From Piezodorus guildinii (lineage: Eukaryota; Arthropoda; Insecta; Hemiptera; Pentatomidae): a DNA stretch of 64,000 nucleotides. The DNA is taken from positions 110,657,147 to 110,721,146 of the forward strand of contig CM041292.1 in NCBI GenBank assembly GCA_023052935.1, written 5' to 3'. Of the stretch, positions 32,560-46,300 are shown in pieces. The first letter of the stretch is position 1. Every line of letters begins with the position of its first letter. The position numbers were made by a program, and so were the translations under genes. The notes below the pieces were generated by a model, which made no database searches, was not told the origin of the DNA, and worked only from the letters and a program-made list of their open reading frames with translations.

Positions 32560-33065
32560 TTTTTAAAGATAAAAACAATGCATCATTAGCTTTGCTCGCT
32601 CAAAGCTAAATCAAGAGAGAAAAATGAAAGGAAGATACTAAAGGATACATAAAGAGATAAATTACTAATTTGACAGAGCATCCAACTACCACATCAATCA
32701 TCAATTGACAATAGAAGATTGTTATTTAGGCTAAGTTTTCAATAATTAGTAAATTAACTAATATAGCCTCAAAATTGTTCTGGTTTAAAATGAATCATTA
32801 ATTCCTGGGCTCATTTATTCATCAATTTATCCATCAACATCTGATTGATGGACTCTGGTGGCCAACTGAGACAATCTTATCGGAGCTATAAAACCACAGT
32901 AAAACCAAGTATAATGTAACAAGTGATGGTATCTCTTGAGAATCAGAGAGAGGTAGGTTTATGTTGCTGTTCTCTGATTTTCCTTGCTTGTTTATTTGTT
33001 TAATATAGCATTTTTCTCTCTTGAGTGACCAAAACTAATGGTGAATTGTTTTTATCTTAAAAAAA
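32560..33065. mobile_element. Terminal-inverted-repeat element (MITE-like), about 0.5 kb
   Basis: Left end AAAGATAAAAACAATGCATC plus ATTAGCTTTG...CAAGAGAGAAAAATG. The right end (33010-33062), reversed, reads AAGATAAAAACAATTCACCA plus TTAGTTTTGGTCACTCAAGAG...AAAATG. The arms are about 55 bp. Interior is non-coding. It abuts a family A copy on its right. Superfamily unknown; no clear target duplication. Confidence 0.55.
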
Positions 33066-33069
33066 TCTG

Positions 33070-33975
33070 GTGCGGGCAACACACGACTTTCACTTACCTC
33101 GATTTTTAAAATCAATGAAAGAATTTTCAAATACAGTTAGAGATAAAAATACGTGAAACTATTAAGGAATTAATCAAATTGAATTTATATATAAACATGT
33201 GTTTTATTAAAAAATCTATTATATTATTATCTAAAATAATCAGTTAGTTTTATCTTCTTCTCATCACTCTCTATTAACTTCTAAAAGCTTGTGTATGAGA
33301 TGATATTTTTTCTAAAATCTTTAGCTTTCCAACGGTATATCATACATGTATATTACTGCTCTTATGTTCAAAAACGAAAAATTTCATTAAAAATATATTT
33401 TTTCTGTTTTCTCCTTTAGTTGGGTATCGAATTTATTCAATTTATATATTTACCTGTTTTTCATCAGCGCTAACAAGATAATCTAGTTATTATTATTGAA
33501 TCTAAAAAATTAAAGGTACTTTAGAGGAAGAAAATTTTAAATATCGGCATTTAAGCCCTGTCAGACCATTTTTATCCAAATAAAACCTACATGATATTAA
33601 AGCCCATTTAATTTTACATCGATATAGCGAGTTTAATCAAAATCGTCGGAACCGTTTTTGAGAAAATCGAAAAAAGTTGCAAAATGCATGGTATAAAGTG
33701 CCTCTTCTGGTAAGCTCATTTTGATGAAAAAAGTTTTGTCACGTCTCGGGCGTATAGTTGTCTTAAATATGAAATTTCAGTTTCATAGGACTTACCGTTT
33801 CCACCCGGGAGTTACCACAGACACACAGACACACACACACACAGACCTTTTTGCGGGACTTGGTTATTTGGACTCAGGGGACCCTAAAACGTGTATTTCC
33901 GTTGAAAACTGGAATTCGAAAATTTTCACGATCGCAATACTTTCCTTACTATATATAGTAAGTGAAAGTAAAAAA
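33070..33975 (+). repeat. Family A copy, near complete
   Basis: About 900 bp. Starts GGGCAACACACGACTTTCAC, ends CTTTCCTTACTATATATAG and TAAGTGAAAGT, so its outermost ends can pair (ACTTTCACTTAC with GTAAGTGAAAGT). Contains an interrupted CA tract and GACTCAGGGGACCCTAAAAC. Non-coding: the 93-codon frame at 33721-34002 spans repeat sequence. Confidence 0.75.
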
Positions 33976-34220
33976 GAGCCACCTATTCTTTATTCATCAT
34001 AATTTGATATTGATTATTTTTAATTAGTAAATTGGGTAACATAAAGCCCATTGGAATAGATTCCAATGAAAATTCCTTAATAAGTTATTAAATTAAATGA
34101 TTTTGAGTAATTATCCTAATAATAAAACTACCGATGGCATCCCCAAAGATTGATAGGTTGTATGAATCAAAAACAATTTTTTTTCTCAAATATGTGTAAC
34201 GTTGTATAGGATAGCTGACA

Positions 34221-34358
34221 ATGCCACAAAAGAAGAAACAGAAAGCTGGGAAAAATGGGTTTTATTTTTTTATGTTAGAGGTTCAAAAGCAAGAAGCTCA
34301 AAAGGGAAATCGACATACTTTACCTGAAATTTCTGAAATTGCAAATCCCTTGTGGTCG
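34221..34358 (+). CDS. mael: mael exon 1
   Basis: Starts ATG CCA CAA AAG with A at -3; reads MPQKKKQKAGKNGFYFFMLE then SEIANPLWS at donor TCG|GTGAGT. First helix of the HMG box. No upstream in-frame coding homology. Confidence 0.93.
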
Positions 34359-37300
34359 GTGAGTATTTTCAAACTTTTATTTGTTTGTAAAATTTCTTAA
34401 TTAGCTTGTTTTATTATGAAACTTTACATAATTATTTATAGTAGTAAATTAAGTATATCATTTTTGCTGGAGAGATACTTTTTCCCATTTAATTAATTTT
34501 ATTTAAAACATTTTAAAGCGTTTAATCAAATATATCTAAAGCTGTCAAAGCAGAGGTTGAGTGTGTTGCCAATCTAGCTCCAACTGAGTTAAATATGTTC
34601 TTGGTTAAAGTCAAACATCAACCGTTGTTCCAATCAATTCTCTCATAAACAAGTTTAAATGTTTTTAATTTGTTTGAATATATTTATTTTTACAAGATTT
34701 TCTTACATGTTGCCACAAGCCTCAGAATTTAAACATGCTGTGGTGTTACACCAAGCTTAACTAAAGATTTACTCAAAGTTGAACCTTTGACCACACGAGG
34801 CTCCTAAATTTTTAGTTATGAACTATTTTTCAAAAATAAGTAATTTTGGCTGTATTCATTTCGCCCTCACCTCCTCTAAACTATTATTTGCTAAAACCAT
34901 CTTTCATCAATGCACACCCACACCCACACGTGCTCACAATAAAATTTACAATTGATAGAAGTTCAATTATGATCCTATTAATAAAAGACGAATTAAACCA
35001 AAATTTAGCAAAATGCTGAATAACTGTCCAAAAAAGTATAACTAAAGTCATGTCAAAATCAGTTACCAACCAAAAAAGGTATGATGGTTGACAAACAAAA
35101 AATCAAACGACACAATGTGATAGATAAATATTTTCCAACAATTCATTTGTCTTTCTTATCAATTATAAGAAATTTGAAATGAAAATTACACAATGTTTTA
35201 TTAAAAAACGCTGACCAAATAATACTATTGTTGATTGCTGTAAGATTGAGGACTTGTGAAGTGAAGAACATCTTATTTTCCATCATTCTTGTATTTAATA
35301 ATTAATGTTAGTTATATTTTACTTGAAATACCAGTAATCATTGGTTTGAGAATCCTGTAAAAACACCTTTTGTTATATTTGTTTTAATATTTTCTGTATG
35401 TTGTTAATGAACATGTTTTTATGAGGGAATGGTTTAAATTATTATTTTTTTAATATTTGCTTACTTAAATTACACATTAAACATGAATAGAAGAATTTTC
35501 ATTTGTCATTTTGTTGTTAGAACTTGGTTTATTTTTTCTCAGGCCATGACACCAGAAGAGCGTAAGCCATATAATGACAAGGCATTAATGAATGTTTCCA
35601 AAAATAACGAAGATAACTCTAAAAAATACACATCTCTTGGTATCAGTTATGCTGAGCTAGATGCTGAACAGAGAGAGTTAGATGAAGCTCGTAACCTTAT
35701 GATAGCGACTATTAAAAATACAGTAGCTAACCTTGACATCAAAACTTGTAAGTATAAGGGATTAGTTTTATTTTAATCATCTTTCAATAAGGTCTCCTAT
35801 TTTTCCAAGAATTTTATGGGTTAATCTGTTGCATTGTTCTGTTTTCCTTTGAAATTCAAGTCTTATTATTATTAGAAAATATTGGAAGAATAGTGTACTT
35901 TGTTTTATGAAATGTTGAAAATGAAATTTCTAAGCAACTGTGTTGACCATTTAGTTAATAGATCATGGGTGAGTTGAACTAAATATTTGGTAGGTGTAGA
36001 TACTAGAGAAGACACTTTATAGTAATATGCTGTCATCTACATTTAGAGAGATGATTTGACATTGTTAAGTTTTTTATTTCTTTTATTTTTTCTTACATGT
36101 CGATAAAAACAATTAAGAATATGGCACTAACCATGATCATTATGGCATTGATCGTAGGTGAGTTGAACTAAATATTTTTTAGATACTGATAGTTGGGAAG
36201 ACAAACTTAAAACCATGAAGAACATGGCACTTGATCCTTCCCCTTTTATATATCATTTTTTGTCTTCACAATTTTTTATTTCTTATCCCTCCTTCATGAA
36301 ATTGGAATTCTTTCAGTCCTGAAGCCAAATATTGAATCAGTTAACTAAAAGAACGTACTGCTTCAAATATTTATATTCTATTAAGAATCTTTATATATGT
36401 CTAAATTGGTTGTACATATTACCAGAATTTTTTATATTTATTTAGTCACATTACATTTCTGTCTCATAGAGTACACTAGTAATAGTGATCTGAGCTTCAT
36501 TCACACAGCATATACTGCTATATTTTTTACTGGCAGCCGTACCTTTAAAAACTAGCTTACTTGATATATTTAATGTATGTATAGATTAATATTACTGAAA
36601 TCATTGGATTTCCTTTCCAAAGGTATCATGTTTACCAATCCTAGTAGGTGGCATGGTTCAATAAATTACATTATTATTTAAATTAACTTAAACTTATACA
36701 ATCTATTTACACAATGCCTGAGAATACTGAGGGACTTTACAGTGAAACTTGCCATACAATATTACAAAAAAAGTATAATTTTATACTCTTAGTAAGCTGG
36801 CGAAGGTGGAATTAGTCTTAGTAGGCTTCATCCTCCAGCTCACCCCCAATGGACCTCTCCTCTTCTTGTAGATGGAACCCGACTCTCCTCTTGCTGGACT
36901 TCCACTTTCGTTGCTGGAATAAGACTGCCCTCTCTGCATCTAAAATCACACCCTCATCACCTCACCTCCTATTCTTTCCAAAAATACTCTTTTTTTGAAA
37001 TTGCCGATCTGCTATCCGACAAAGGAAGGTGGGGCTGATATGGGAAGTGCCCCAGGGGTCTGGGAAATTTCCCGAAGTATCCCTGGGGGCCCTATGGATT
37101 TAGGTAAACGCCTTTTGATCTTTTACCAACAAAGGCTTTTTAATATTCATTTAATTAATATAATAATTATCAAATGATAATTTACACCCTTCAGTATTCT
37201 CAATACATAACAATACTTAAGTCTAGTATGTGGGTTCCATGTTAGTCTTTTATAAAAAAGCAAGTCAAGATAACGGACTGTGTCAGAGAAGGGAAGTGGT

Positions 37301-40300
37301 GTGGAATTAAAATTTACTAGGCAACAGGATCCACGTCAAAGGGTGAAGGTCACCTCTGCTCGATCAGGAAAAGGTGTTTTTACACATCTAAGAAAGCTAT
37401 TTTTAGATATGCCTCGGATTGTAGGATGGCACTTCAACAACAATCGTTAGCCAAGAATATGTTATGATGAGTAGGAATATCAGTGGTAAAGCATATGTTA
37501 AAGATTAGACCCAGATCACTTCTTTGCAGAACACCAATCTCAACTGAGTAAATATTTGAAAATCAACTAACTTTTCATATCAACCACTTTGGTTTAATTC
37601 AGATTGAAGCAAAATATATAAAACATCATGCAATTTTTAATGTATTTTTTTTCATGTGAAAACTTCCATTTTATGGAAAGAAAGAACTTTCTGGTTAGCG
37701 TTACTAAACCTATGGGCGTCACTGATATGCTACATTGTGGTGATTAGCAACCCTGGTTGTTAGGGAACCTTCCATTCTATTATTCGATTCTTTTCAGTGA
37801 TTAATAGTTAGTTACTTGTTTTTTATATTATTATTAATAAAATACTCTGATGATGTCCAATAGACATTTGACTCCTATTAACAACATTCTGAAAACTGTC
37901 TAACCCTCAAACAGCTTGTCGGTGATAATTATGAGACCATGCTGCAAGCCCAGGCATTAGTAAATTTAATTGATGGGATTACCTACCAACTACTTTCCTG
38001 TTGATGTGTTATAGTTAATGTGTTATAAATATTATAATTAATGTTAAGATATGGCATGATTATCATTTTCAATGAATATAAAAAAACCTACATTAATTTT
38101 GCACCAACCCAGTACTTCACTGTACTGTAGTTGAAGCTTTTCAACTTTTCTTTTGGGAGTGTGAAGTCCAGTTTTCCATTTCAATGTGAGAGCCTGTATA
38201 TACAATCCTGCATCTGACAAAATCAATATTGGAATCAAATAAATAGTTGAGTTAAATATAATCAGCATTTCTGTCAAGCCATCTCATTATTTTTCTACCT
38301 TCCAAGATTGCCTCTGGTTAAGTTTTTAAGTTAAATTGACCTTTATCCAAGGTGTTTCAACTCAGGAATTCTCTATGTATCCGGTACTATGATTGACAAA
38401 ATGGTACAGTCATTCTATTAAGTCCAATTTTTATATCTACTGAGTGAATGTGGAAAATGATATCTTCAGAGAAGTGAGGTTTTGTATCAGTAAGTCCAGT
38501 AAATGTTTTTATGGTCTAACTAATCATGTATGTACCTGCCTCCTTTCATGAGTAGCAAAACAAAGGTACTGATCTATAAAACTTGTACCTACCCAGTCCT
38601 TAGTTGTTGTTCGGAGACATGTTCATTGGTTAGTAGAAGATCCTTTGATCAATCTTTAGTAGAGTTATAGTGGATCAATTGGGATTTGTATATTCTGTTA
38701 AATGAACTGGATATAGCGAGATTCATCCGATTGAGAAAGTAAGGGTGGGCTAGGTATATGACTAGGATGAATGAGGCTTTCATCCCAAAAATTATTTTTC
38801 TTGAAGAAATTAATGAGTCCATGCATGTAATGATGAACAAAGATATCACACAGACATAGCTTGGAGTGCATAGTTGGATGGTCACTGCACAAGGTGCAGG
38901 TTTATACAGGAGGCAGTGAGTTGTTTCTCTGATATAAGATAAAGAGACATTAAACATACCATTTTCTTTGTGGTCAGTTATTAATGTAAGAGAATGTACA
39001 ATCAATCAATGTTCAATTTTAAAAAATCTTTCTATTCCAAAAGTTGTTTCAGTGCTCTATGATCCGAAGTGTTCACTTATCCTTTGTCTAAGGGTTAAAC
39101 ATTTTGTTTATCTGTGAGACCAATCAATTCTGCTGTTGCTTTAGGTTTTCTAATAAGATGATTTTAGGAGAGTTTTTTCTGCCCTTGTTGGGCATTAATA
39201 CCAGAGTTAAAAGCCCCCTCTCCCCTGGAACCAAGACGCTAACTCGTAATTATTTTATTTTCTCAACCTCAGTTATCAGTCGGACTCTTTATGCATGTTA
39301 ACTCTCTCAGCCACCCCACCTCCTGACTTTGAGGGGTTGATTGTCAGTCAGCTGTCTCGGAGGCAGTGGAGAGGTTCTCTTCTCTATCCTCTGGGCTTCT
39401 TGACTGATTTCTCCATTCAGGGAGCCTCCCTAGTAAAGGTGGTTCTGAAGTGAGTTCACCTTAATCTTGCTCTATAAAGGGGATTGTTGTGTTCTGTAAA
39501 TAGTATATATATTTGAGTGAGGCAGACATTGAACATAGGACAGAGGGGGAGAGGGCTGTCTGCTATAATATGAAGCTTACATTATTTTAACCATTATCCT
39601 AGGTACAGGTCAAGTCTTAGCACTGGTGTTGTAATAATAATAACAGTAAAATGATATATTATGCTTAAAGTTGATGTATTTTATATAGCAGTTTTGTTTA
39701 ATTTTAAATTTAAATTAACTCATATGAATCATTATAAATCTTAAAAATTACTTCTGCTTCCTAGCTTTGAAGACTCATAGATTCTTTGTGTGTCATGTCA
39801 GCTATTTCTACAAGTCTGACCATCACTTTTATTGTCCAGCTGAAGTTGCTCTTGCAGCATTTTCTTTGGAATTTGGAGTTCTAGGCACCATTCATTTCTT
39901 CGTTGACCCTGGTGAGTAATTATATTTTAATGATTAAATAGTATTTAGGAATTGTGATTAACGGATGTTTGATGTATTACAGATACGTATTCGTATTTTA
40001 TCTCTAGAATTCAACACTCTCACAGACCTTTTTTGGGGCTTGGTTATTTGGACTCAGGGGACCCTAAAACGTGTATTCTGTTGAAAACTGGAATTAAAAA
40101 ATTTTCTAGATCACAGTACTTTCCCTTACTATATATTTCTATATAGGTAAGGGAAAGTGAAAAAAAAAAATTGAAAAATTACAATCTTCTGTATGATTAC
40201 TTTTAATTAAATAAACAAATTCTCTTGTAAAAATGTCAAATTCAGAGCTAATGATATAGGGGATCAATTTTTTTTTGGTCTTTTAACTCCATTTTCAGTT

Positions 40301-43300
40301 CAGGGGAGTGTTTAGCCAGGATTGCGAATGTTCTCTGTTAAATGCAAGATTTCTGGCTTGGCGAATATTTTTATTTCGTTTTGCATAGATGGTCGTCATA
40401 TTCCAGGTATGACATTCTCGGTTAGCCATGGGGATTTTTACCATTGGGGATATAGTCCATGGTTTTCAATGGATCTCTATGTCCCTCCATCCTGATGACA
40501 TGTCCAAACCACCTAAGCTGCCGAGTTTTCTGGACATCCTTCATCGGGGAACTCCCAGCTCCTCTCTGATTCTTTTATTACAAATGCAGTCACGTTTTGT
40601 TCTCCCTGCGATCCTTCGAAGAAACCTCATGTCCGCATGCTCTTTGCTCTCCATTCTACCGGTCACCACCCAGCTTTCTGCACTATATAGGAGTACAGGA
40701 AGGTACACCGTCTTAAATATGTGTATTTCTGCTTACTTCTCTCTTTCCGATCACTATATTGCAGATCTGGTAGTATATAGGGTTGGCCTTGCTTATCCTG
40801 TTAACAATTTCTGAATCTACTTCTCCAGATTGATCCATAAGAGTGCCAAGGTAGGTGAAATCTGACAGCACTTCCATTACCTCTCCATTGCTACCTTACC
40901 AGGGTATACACCCTGACTTCTTTCTGTATCCTTCCAACCTGTAGGATCTTACTCTTACTTATACTGATGTTCATGCCCTTCCTGTACAGCTCTTAGTTCC
41001 ATTCGTCAACTGCCTGCTGCAATTTCTCTATGGAATCTGCAAACAGGACAACATCGTCCGCCTACAGTAGAAGCTGTACTACAACTGGAAGCAAATTCCT
41101 TTGCCCCAGTAAAGTCCTTTCTGTTCGCCTTTTGCAGATTGCAGCTATTTCATCCAGATATAGTGTGAATAGCAATGGTCTTAAACTATCCCCTTGCTTG
41201 ACCCCTCTAGCTATGCTAAAATAGCCAGATTCCTGTCCATTCAGTCTGACTATGCCATTTGGATCTTGGTATATGGATTTTATGGCTTCTACTTAGCTTC
41301 TTGGAACATACTTTGTTCTTAATGTTTCCCATATTTTGTTTCTTGGGACAGAGTCAAATGCACCTTGAAAGGAGGGCACACATATTTATTTATGAATTGT
41401 TTTTCATGTCTCCTCCATACCTCTAGGATGCTTTTATCTTCTGAGACCATTTCCCCTAGTTCATTCTTAATATTTCTAATTCTCTTGCCTTTTCGTCCTC
41501 TCAGTGCTTTGATTTTTTTCCAGAATAAATTTATGTTTTCACCATGATCTTGGTTCAAATTCTTCCCAAGAACTCTTTTTTGCTGTTTTTAAGGTCCCTT
41601 GGTATTATTCCTGGCCATATGACTATCATTTTTATCCTACCAGTATGACTGCCATTTTTCTGCGGTTTTGTCAGTACAGTAATTTTTCCATGCTACTTTC
41701 TTTTCCTTAACCAGTATTTTTAATTCATTGCTCCACCATGCAGTTCTTTTACCTTTTATATATATATTATTTTGACTCTGCAGACCAATGTAGCCGATTC
41801 CAGAATACTATCCTTTATATGTTTCAATATGCTGTCCAAGCTAGCATCCACATCCAATTTCTGAAGTTTTCTTTTCAGTTCATCTTCATACCTCTGTTTT
41901 GTTAATAGCCTGGTATTTTAATTATTTTAATAAACTAGACACTTTCAGTTTTTCATATTAATGAAAAAGTTCTCCTTAGGGGCACTGTGTATTTTTATTG
42001 AAAACTCATTAATACTATGCTTCCCCTGTATATATTACATATATTTTTTTATTTTTTCCTCCTATGGTAACCCCAATGGAGGAGAGTTTATTGCATGATA
42101 TTTACATGTTCGATGCCTATTATATAAGGCACACTACACTTAATACATGTTATATTTATTTTAATTATTGTAGTGAATGAAAACTTCTTTACCCACATTA
42201 TTCGATTTTTGGCTGGAGAAAAAAATTGTCATTTGGAGTGACGGTTTCGAGTGACATGCTGACGTCACATGCACTAGACTAGTGCATGGGCAGCGGTCTG
42301 TTTATACTTGTCATCTAGGGATAGGTATCAATATCAATTTCAGTGAACATTATCGATTCTGGTGTAATATTAGTACAAAAATATTGATATTTATAATAAC
42401 GTTATATCAGTATTTAATTTAATTAAAATTAGAACTTACCTCTTTCTGTACATAAATTGAATATAATGAATATCTTGACACTAACATATTGATATTTTGT
42501 AAATATAATTAAAACATTTCTTTGTTCAAAAACATTTAAACATTCAAAATTATGATGATCTTATTGTAAATATTTAAATCTTTGTAAAAACAAGCTTAAA
42601 AAGCCTTATTAATCATTTTAGCAAAGACATATGGATATGTTGTTGGTGTAGTGAAACTTAAATTAATTTAAATAATAAAGATTTCGATAAATGACACATA
42701 ATAATAATAGTCTTTATTGATATACATATAAACATTCATAATACATTTTTATTTACATTTTTTCTTCTTTCTTTATATACATATACATATATAGACCTTC
42801 CTTTTCAGGCTTTTAAAGTTTTTAACGGTAACTACCCATACTTGAGTTGAAGAGTTCGCTCATCTTCATCTTCCAAAATTCCCTGTCCTTGGCTTTTCGG
42901 GACCATATCACTCCTTCTTCCTTTTTGATCTCATTGACCCACCTTCTTCTTTGCCTGCCTCGATTCCTTTTCTCATCTAATGGGGTCCACTCAGTCAGTA
43001 TTTTCGCCCAGTTTTTATCATTTTTCCTCATTAGATGGCCAACCCATTGCCATTTCATCTTTTTCACAAATGTTATTGCATCAGTGACACCACTAACCTT
43101 TCTTATTGTTTGGCTGTTTAGCTTTTGGCTTTTCCTTATGCCTAACATGCTCCTCTCCATTGCTCTTTGACATGTTATAATTTTTCTCTCATGAAGCTTG
43201 TTGAGGGACCATGTTTGGTATCCATAAGATAAAACAGGAAAAATACAGCTATTGAAGGCTAACGTTTTTAGAGGCTGGCTGATATTGTTCTTCATAACCA

Positions 43301-46300
43301 TCCTTAAACTCCTATATTTTCGCCAAGCCATAGCTGGCCTTGTTTGGATCTCAATAGACTGTCTATCTTTAAAAGATATTACTTGTCCTAGATATCTGAT
43401 TTCTTCTACTACACCTATTTCAGGAAGATCTGTTTTGACTTTTGCAACACTGGAGCTGGTGATTATTTTAGTCTTTGCGAAGTTCAATGACAGTCCGTGT
43501 TGTGCACTTCTATACCTAAGTTGTTGCAGCATTGTCATTATCTCTTCTTCTTTTCTGGAAATCAGTAGCACATCATCAGCATATTTAAGTATATTTTTTT
43601 TGACACATTTATATTTATCCCATATTGTTGCCATTCCATCTCCTTTAGAATAAGTTCCAGTACTATACTGAACAGCTGTGGTGATAGTGCGTCTCCTTGC
43701 CTGACTCCCCTCTTGATTGGAAACTCCTTGCCTTTTTTGTCGCTAAATATAAATGCTTTATTGTCAGTACATAATTGCTTTATTATAGAAATATATTTTT
43801 CCTCGATACCTATTGACATGAGAGCTGTTATAATGCTGCTATGATATATACTGTCAAATGCTTTGGAAAAGTCAACAAATATGAGATATAAATTTAAATT
43901 ATATTCTTTACTTTTTTCTATGAGTTGGTTGACAGTGTGTAAATGATCTATTGTAGACATCACCTTCCTAAAGCCTGCTTGGTCCAAAGGTAAATTTCCA
44001 TCTATTGTTTTTGTCAGTCTGGTTTGAATGATTTTTGTAAAAACTTTTCCTATAGTAGCGCCCAATGATATTGGTCTGAAATTATTTAATTTAGTTTTAT
44101 CCCCTTTCTTGTGAAGCAAAACAATTTTGGATATTTTCCAGTCTGTTGGAATTTCTTCTTCTTTTAGAACTTTATTGAAAAAATTGCACAGTAGAGCTGT
44201 TAATTCTTCTCCTCCAGCCTTCAGGATTTCATTTGTAATACCATCTTGGCCTGGGCTTTTTGAGCACTTAAGTGATTTAATTAAACTTTCCACTTCTGAT
44301 TTCAGTATTGCAGGAACAGAATTTTCAATCCTTATTGTTTTTTTAGTTCTTTTAAATACCTTTTCTTCTTCAGCATTGTATAATTCTTGGTAGTATTTTG
44401 TTGCCAAGTCGATCATGTCGTCTCTGTTGCTCACCTCCTTTCCTCGATTGTTTTTGTAACTAACTGGCCAGTGTTTACCTTCATTTAATTCGAATTTTAA
44501 TTTTTTAAAGTATTTATTCATTTCCAAAATTTCGGTTATCTTATTTTCTTTATGTTTCTTAAGATCCTTTTTTATATTTTCCCTAAGGTCTTTATTTATG
44601 AGGTAAGCAAAGGATTTGGTCTTCCTTTCTGTATTATTTTTTTCCTCTTTTCTAAAATTTGCAAGGTGCCTCTGGATAATTTTGCGTGATATCCTTTCTT
44701 TCGTTCCTGCAGTTCTGATATTTTAGCACTTTCTATAATGTAATCTCTAATAGTATTATATTGTTTTTCAATAATGTCATTTTCATATTTATCTATTACG
44801 TTATGAAATTTTTTTATTTCCTCTTGAAAAATTTTCTCATTTATTTTCTTAGGTATGTAGGTTTGGTCTTCTGAGATACTATTCTTCTTTTTAAATATTT
44901 ATAACGTAAAGTAGCTCTGATTAGACGATGGTCTGAGTCAAAATTAAACCTGGTGATCACTTCACAATTTTTGACATTCTTTATGTTGTCTACTTATATG
45001 TAATCTATTTCATATTTTCTTCCATCAGGAGAGCCCCAAGTCCATTTGTTTTTACTTTTCTTCTTGAAGTAGGTATTTGCAATTTGCATTCTATTGGCCA
45101 TGGCAAAGCCTGCAAGTGATTTCACCTCCTAGGTTCCTCACTCCATACCAGGAACTTCCCATGATAGATTTCTTCTACACTAACACGTTTTCCAGCCCTT
45201 CCATTCCAGTCTCCCATCACTATGACAGAGTGTTTAAAGTTTCTTGATCTGTCTAGAGTGAGTTGTACGTCATTGTAAAAAATTTCTTTTTCTTCCTCTG
45301 CAGCAGCAGCTGTGGGTGCATAAACCTGGATCAGAACTATTTTTTTACTTTTGCCTATGTTTATAGTCTATCTTGTTACCCTTGAGCTTATTTCTTTAAA
45401 ATCAGCTATTTTATTTTTCCACTCTTTGTTAACTATAAACCCTACTCCTATACCTTTATCTGAACTTGTATGGGCGAATATCGTACCATCCTTACCTTCT
45501 ATGATTTTTTGAAATTTTCTCCTTACCTCAGACAGTCCTATCACGTCCCATTTTAAATATTTTAAAGCCTGGTCTAATTCTAGTTTTTATGGTCCCCTAA
45601 TAATGTTCTTGTATTTAAGGTGCATATATGAAATTCATTATTTTTGAAATTATTTTTGAATTTAGGTTTGTCCTTATCCATACCATGGTCGAGCCTTCTA
45701 AACATAGGGCTAGTTTTTGGCTATACTTCATTTTCCCTAATTTGATGGTTTTTATCAGAAGATCCTCCTTTCATTTCATTTTCTGTCTTCATATCTTCTT
45801 TATGAGATATCAGAAATTTATCCAAGCTGAACGATCTTTGATGATTTTATCATCTTTCTTTCTTTTCCCTTTAGACTGTTCTGTTTTTTTGCTTAGACTT
45901 TTTACAATTTCTTCTCTATCTTTATCTTCACTCCTCTCTCTTTTTTTCTTAATATTTCCATTATCGTGTTATTCATTATGGATATATTTTCTCTTTCCAA
46001 ACCGAATATAATTATATTTCTTTTTCGAGATATAATTTCCTCTTTTTCTCTGAAAGCTTGCATGTTGGTAGCTAGTTCACTGAACTGAGATTTTATTTCT
46101 TTGATTTCTTCCTCCTTTGGTTTTTTCTATTTTCATCAAGTTTCGTTTCTAGTCCTGATATTTTTTCAATAAGTATATTAAATTTTTCTTCAATTGTTGA
46201 CATTGTGATATATAGAATAGTTAGAGGTACGAATATATATATTTATACAAAAGTCGAAGAGACACATAATATTTAAGTAGTAGTTGACGGTACCTTATCG

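Noticed and set aside
38649..39005. 118-codon - strand frame as a gene
   Set aside because: No domain, no splice context on that strand, lies within mael intron 2; similarity to anything in the window not found.
45628..46011. 127-codon + strand frame
   Set aside because: Antisense of the RTE-like LINE leader; low-complexity Phe/Ser/Leu content only.
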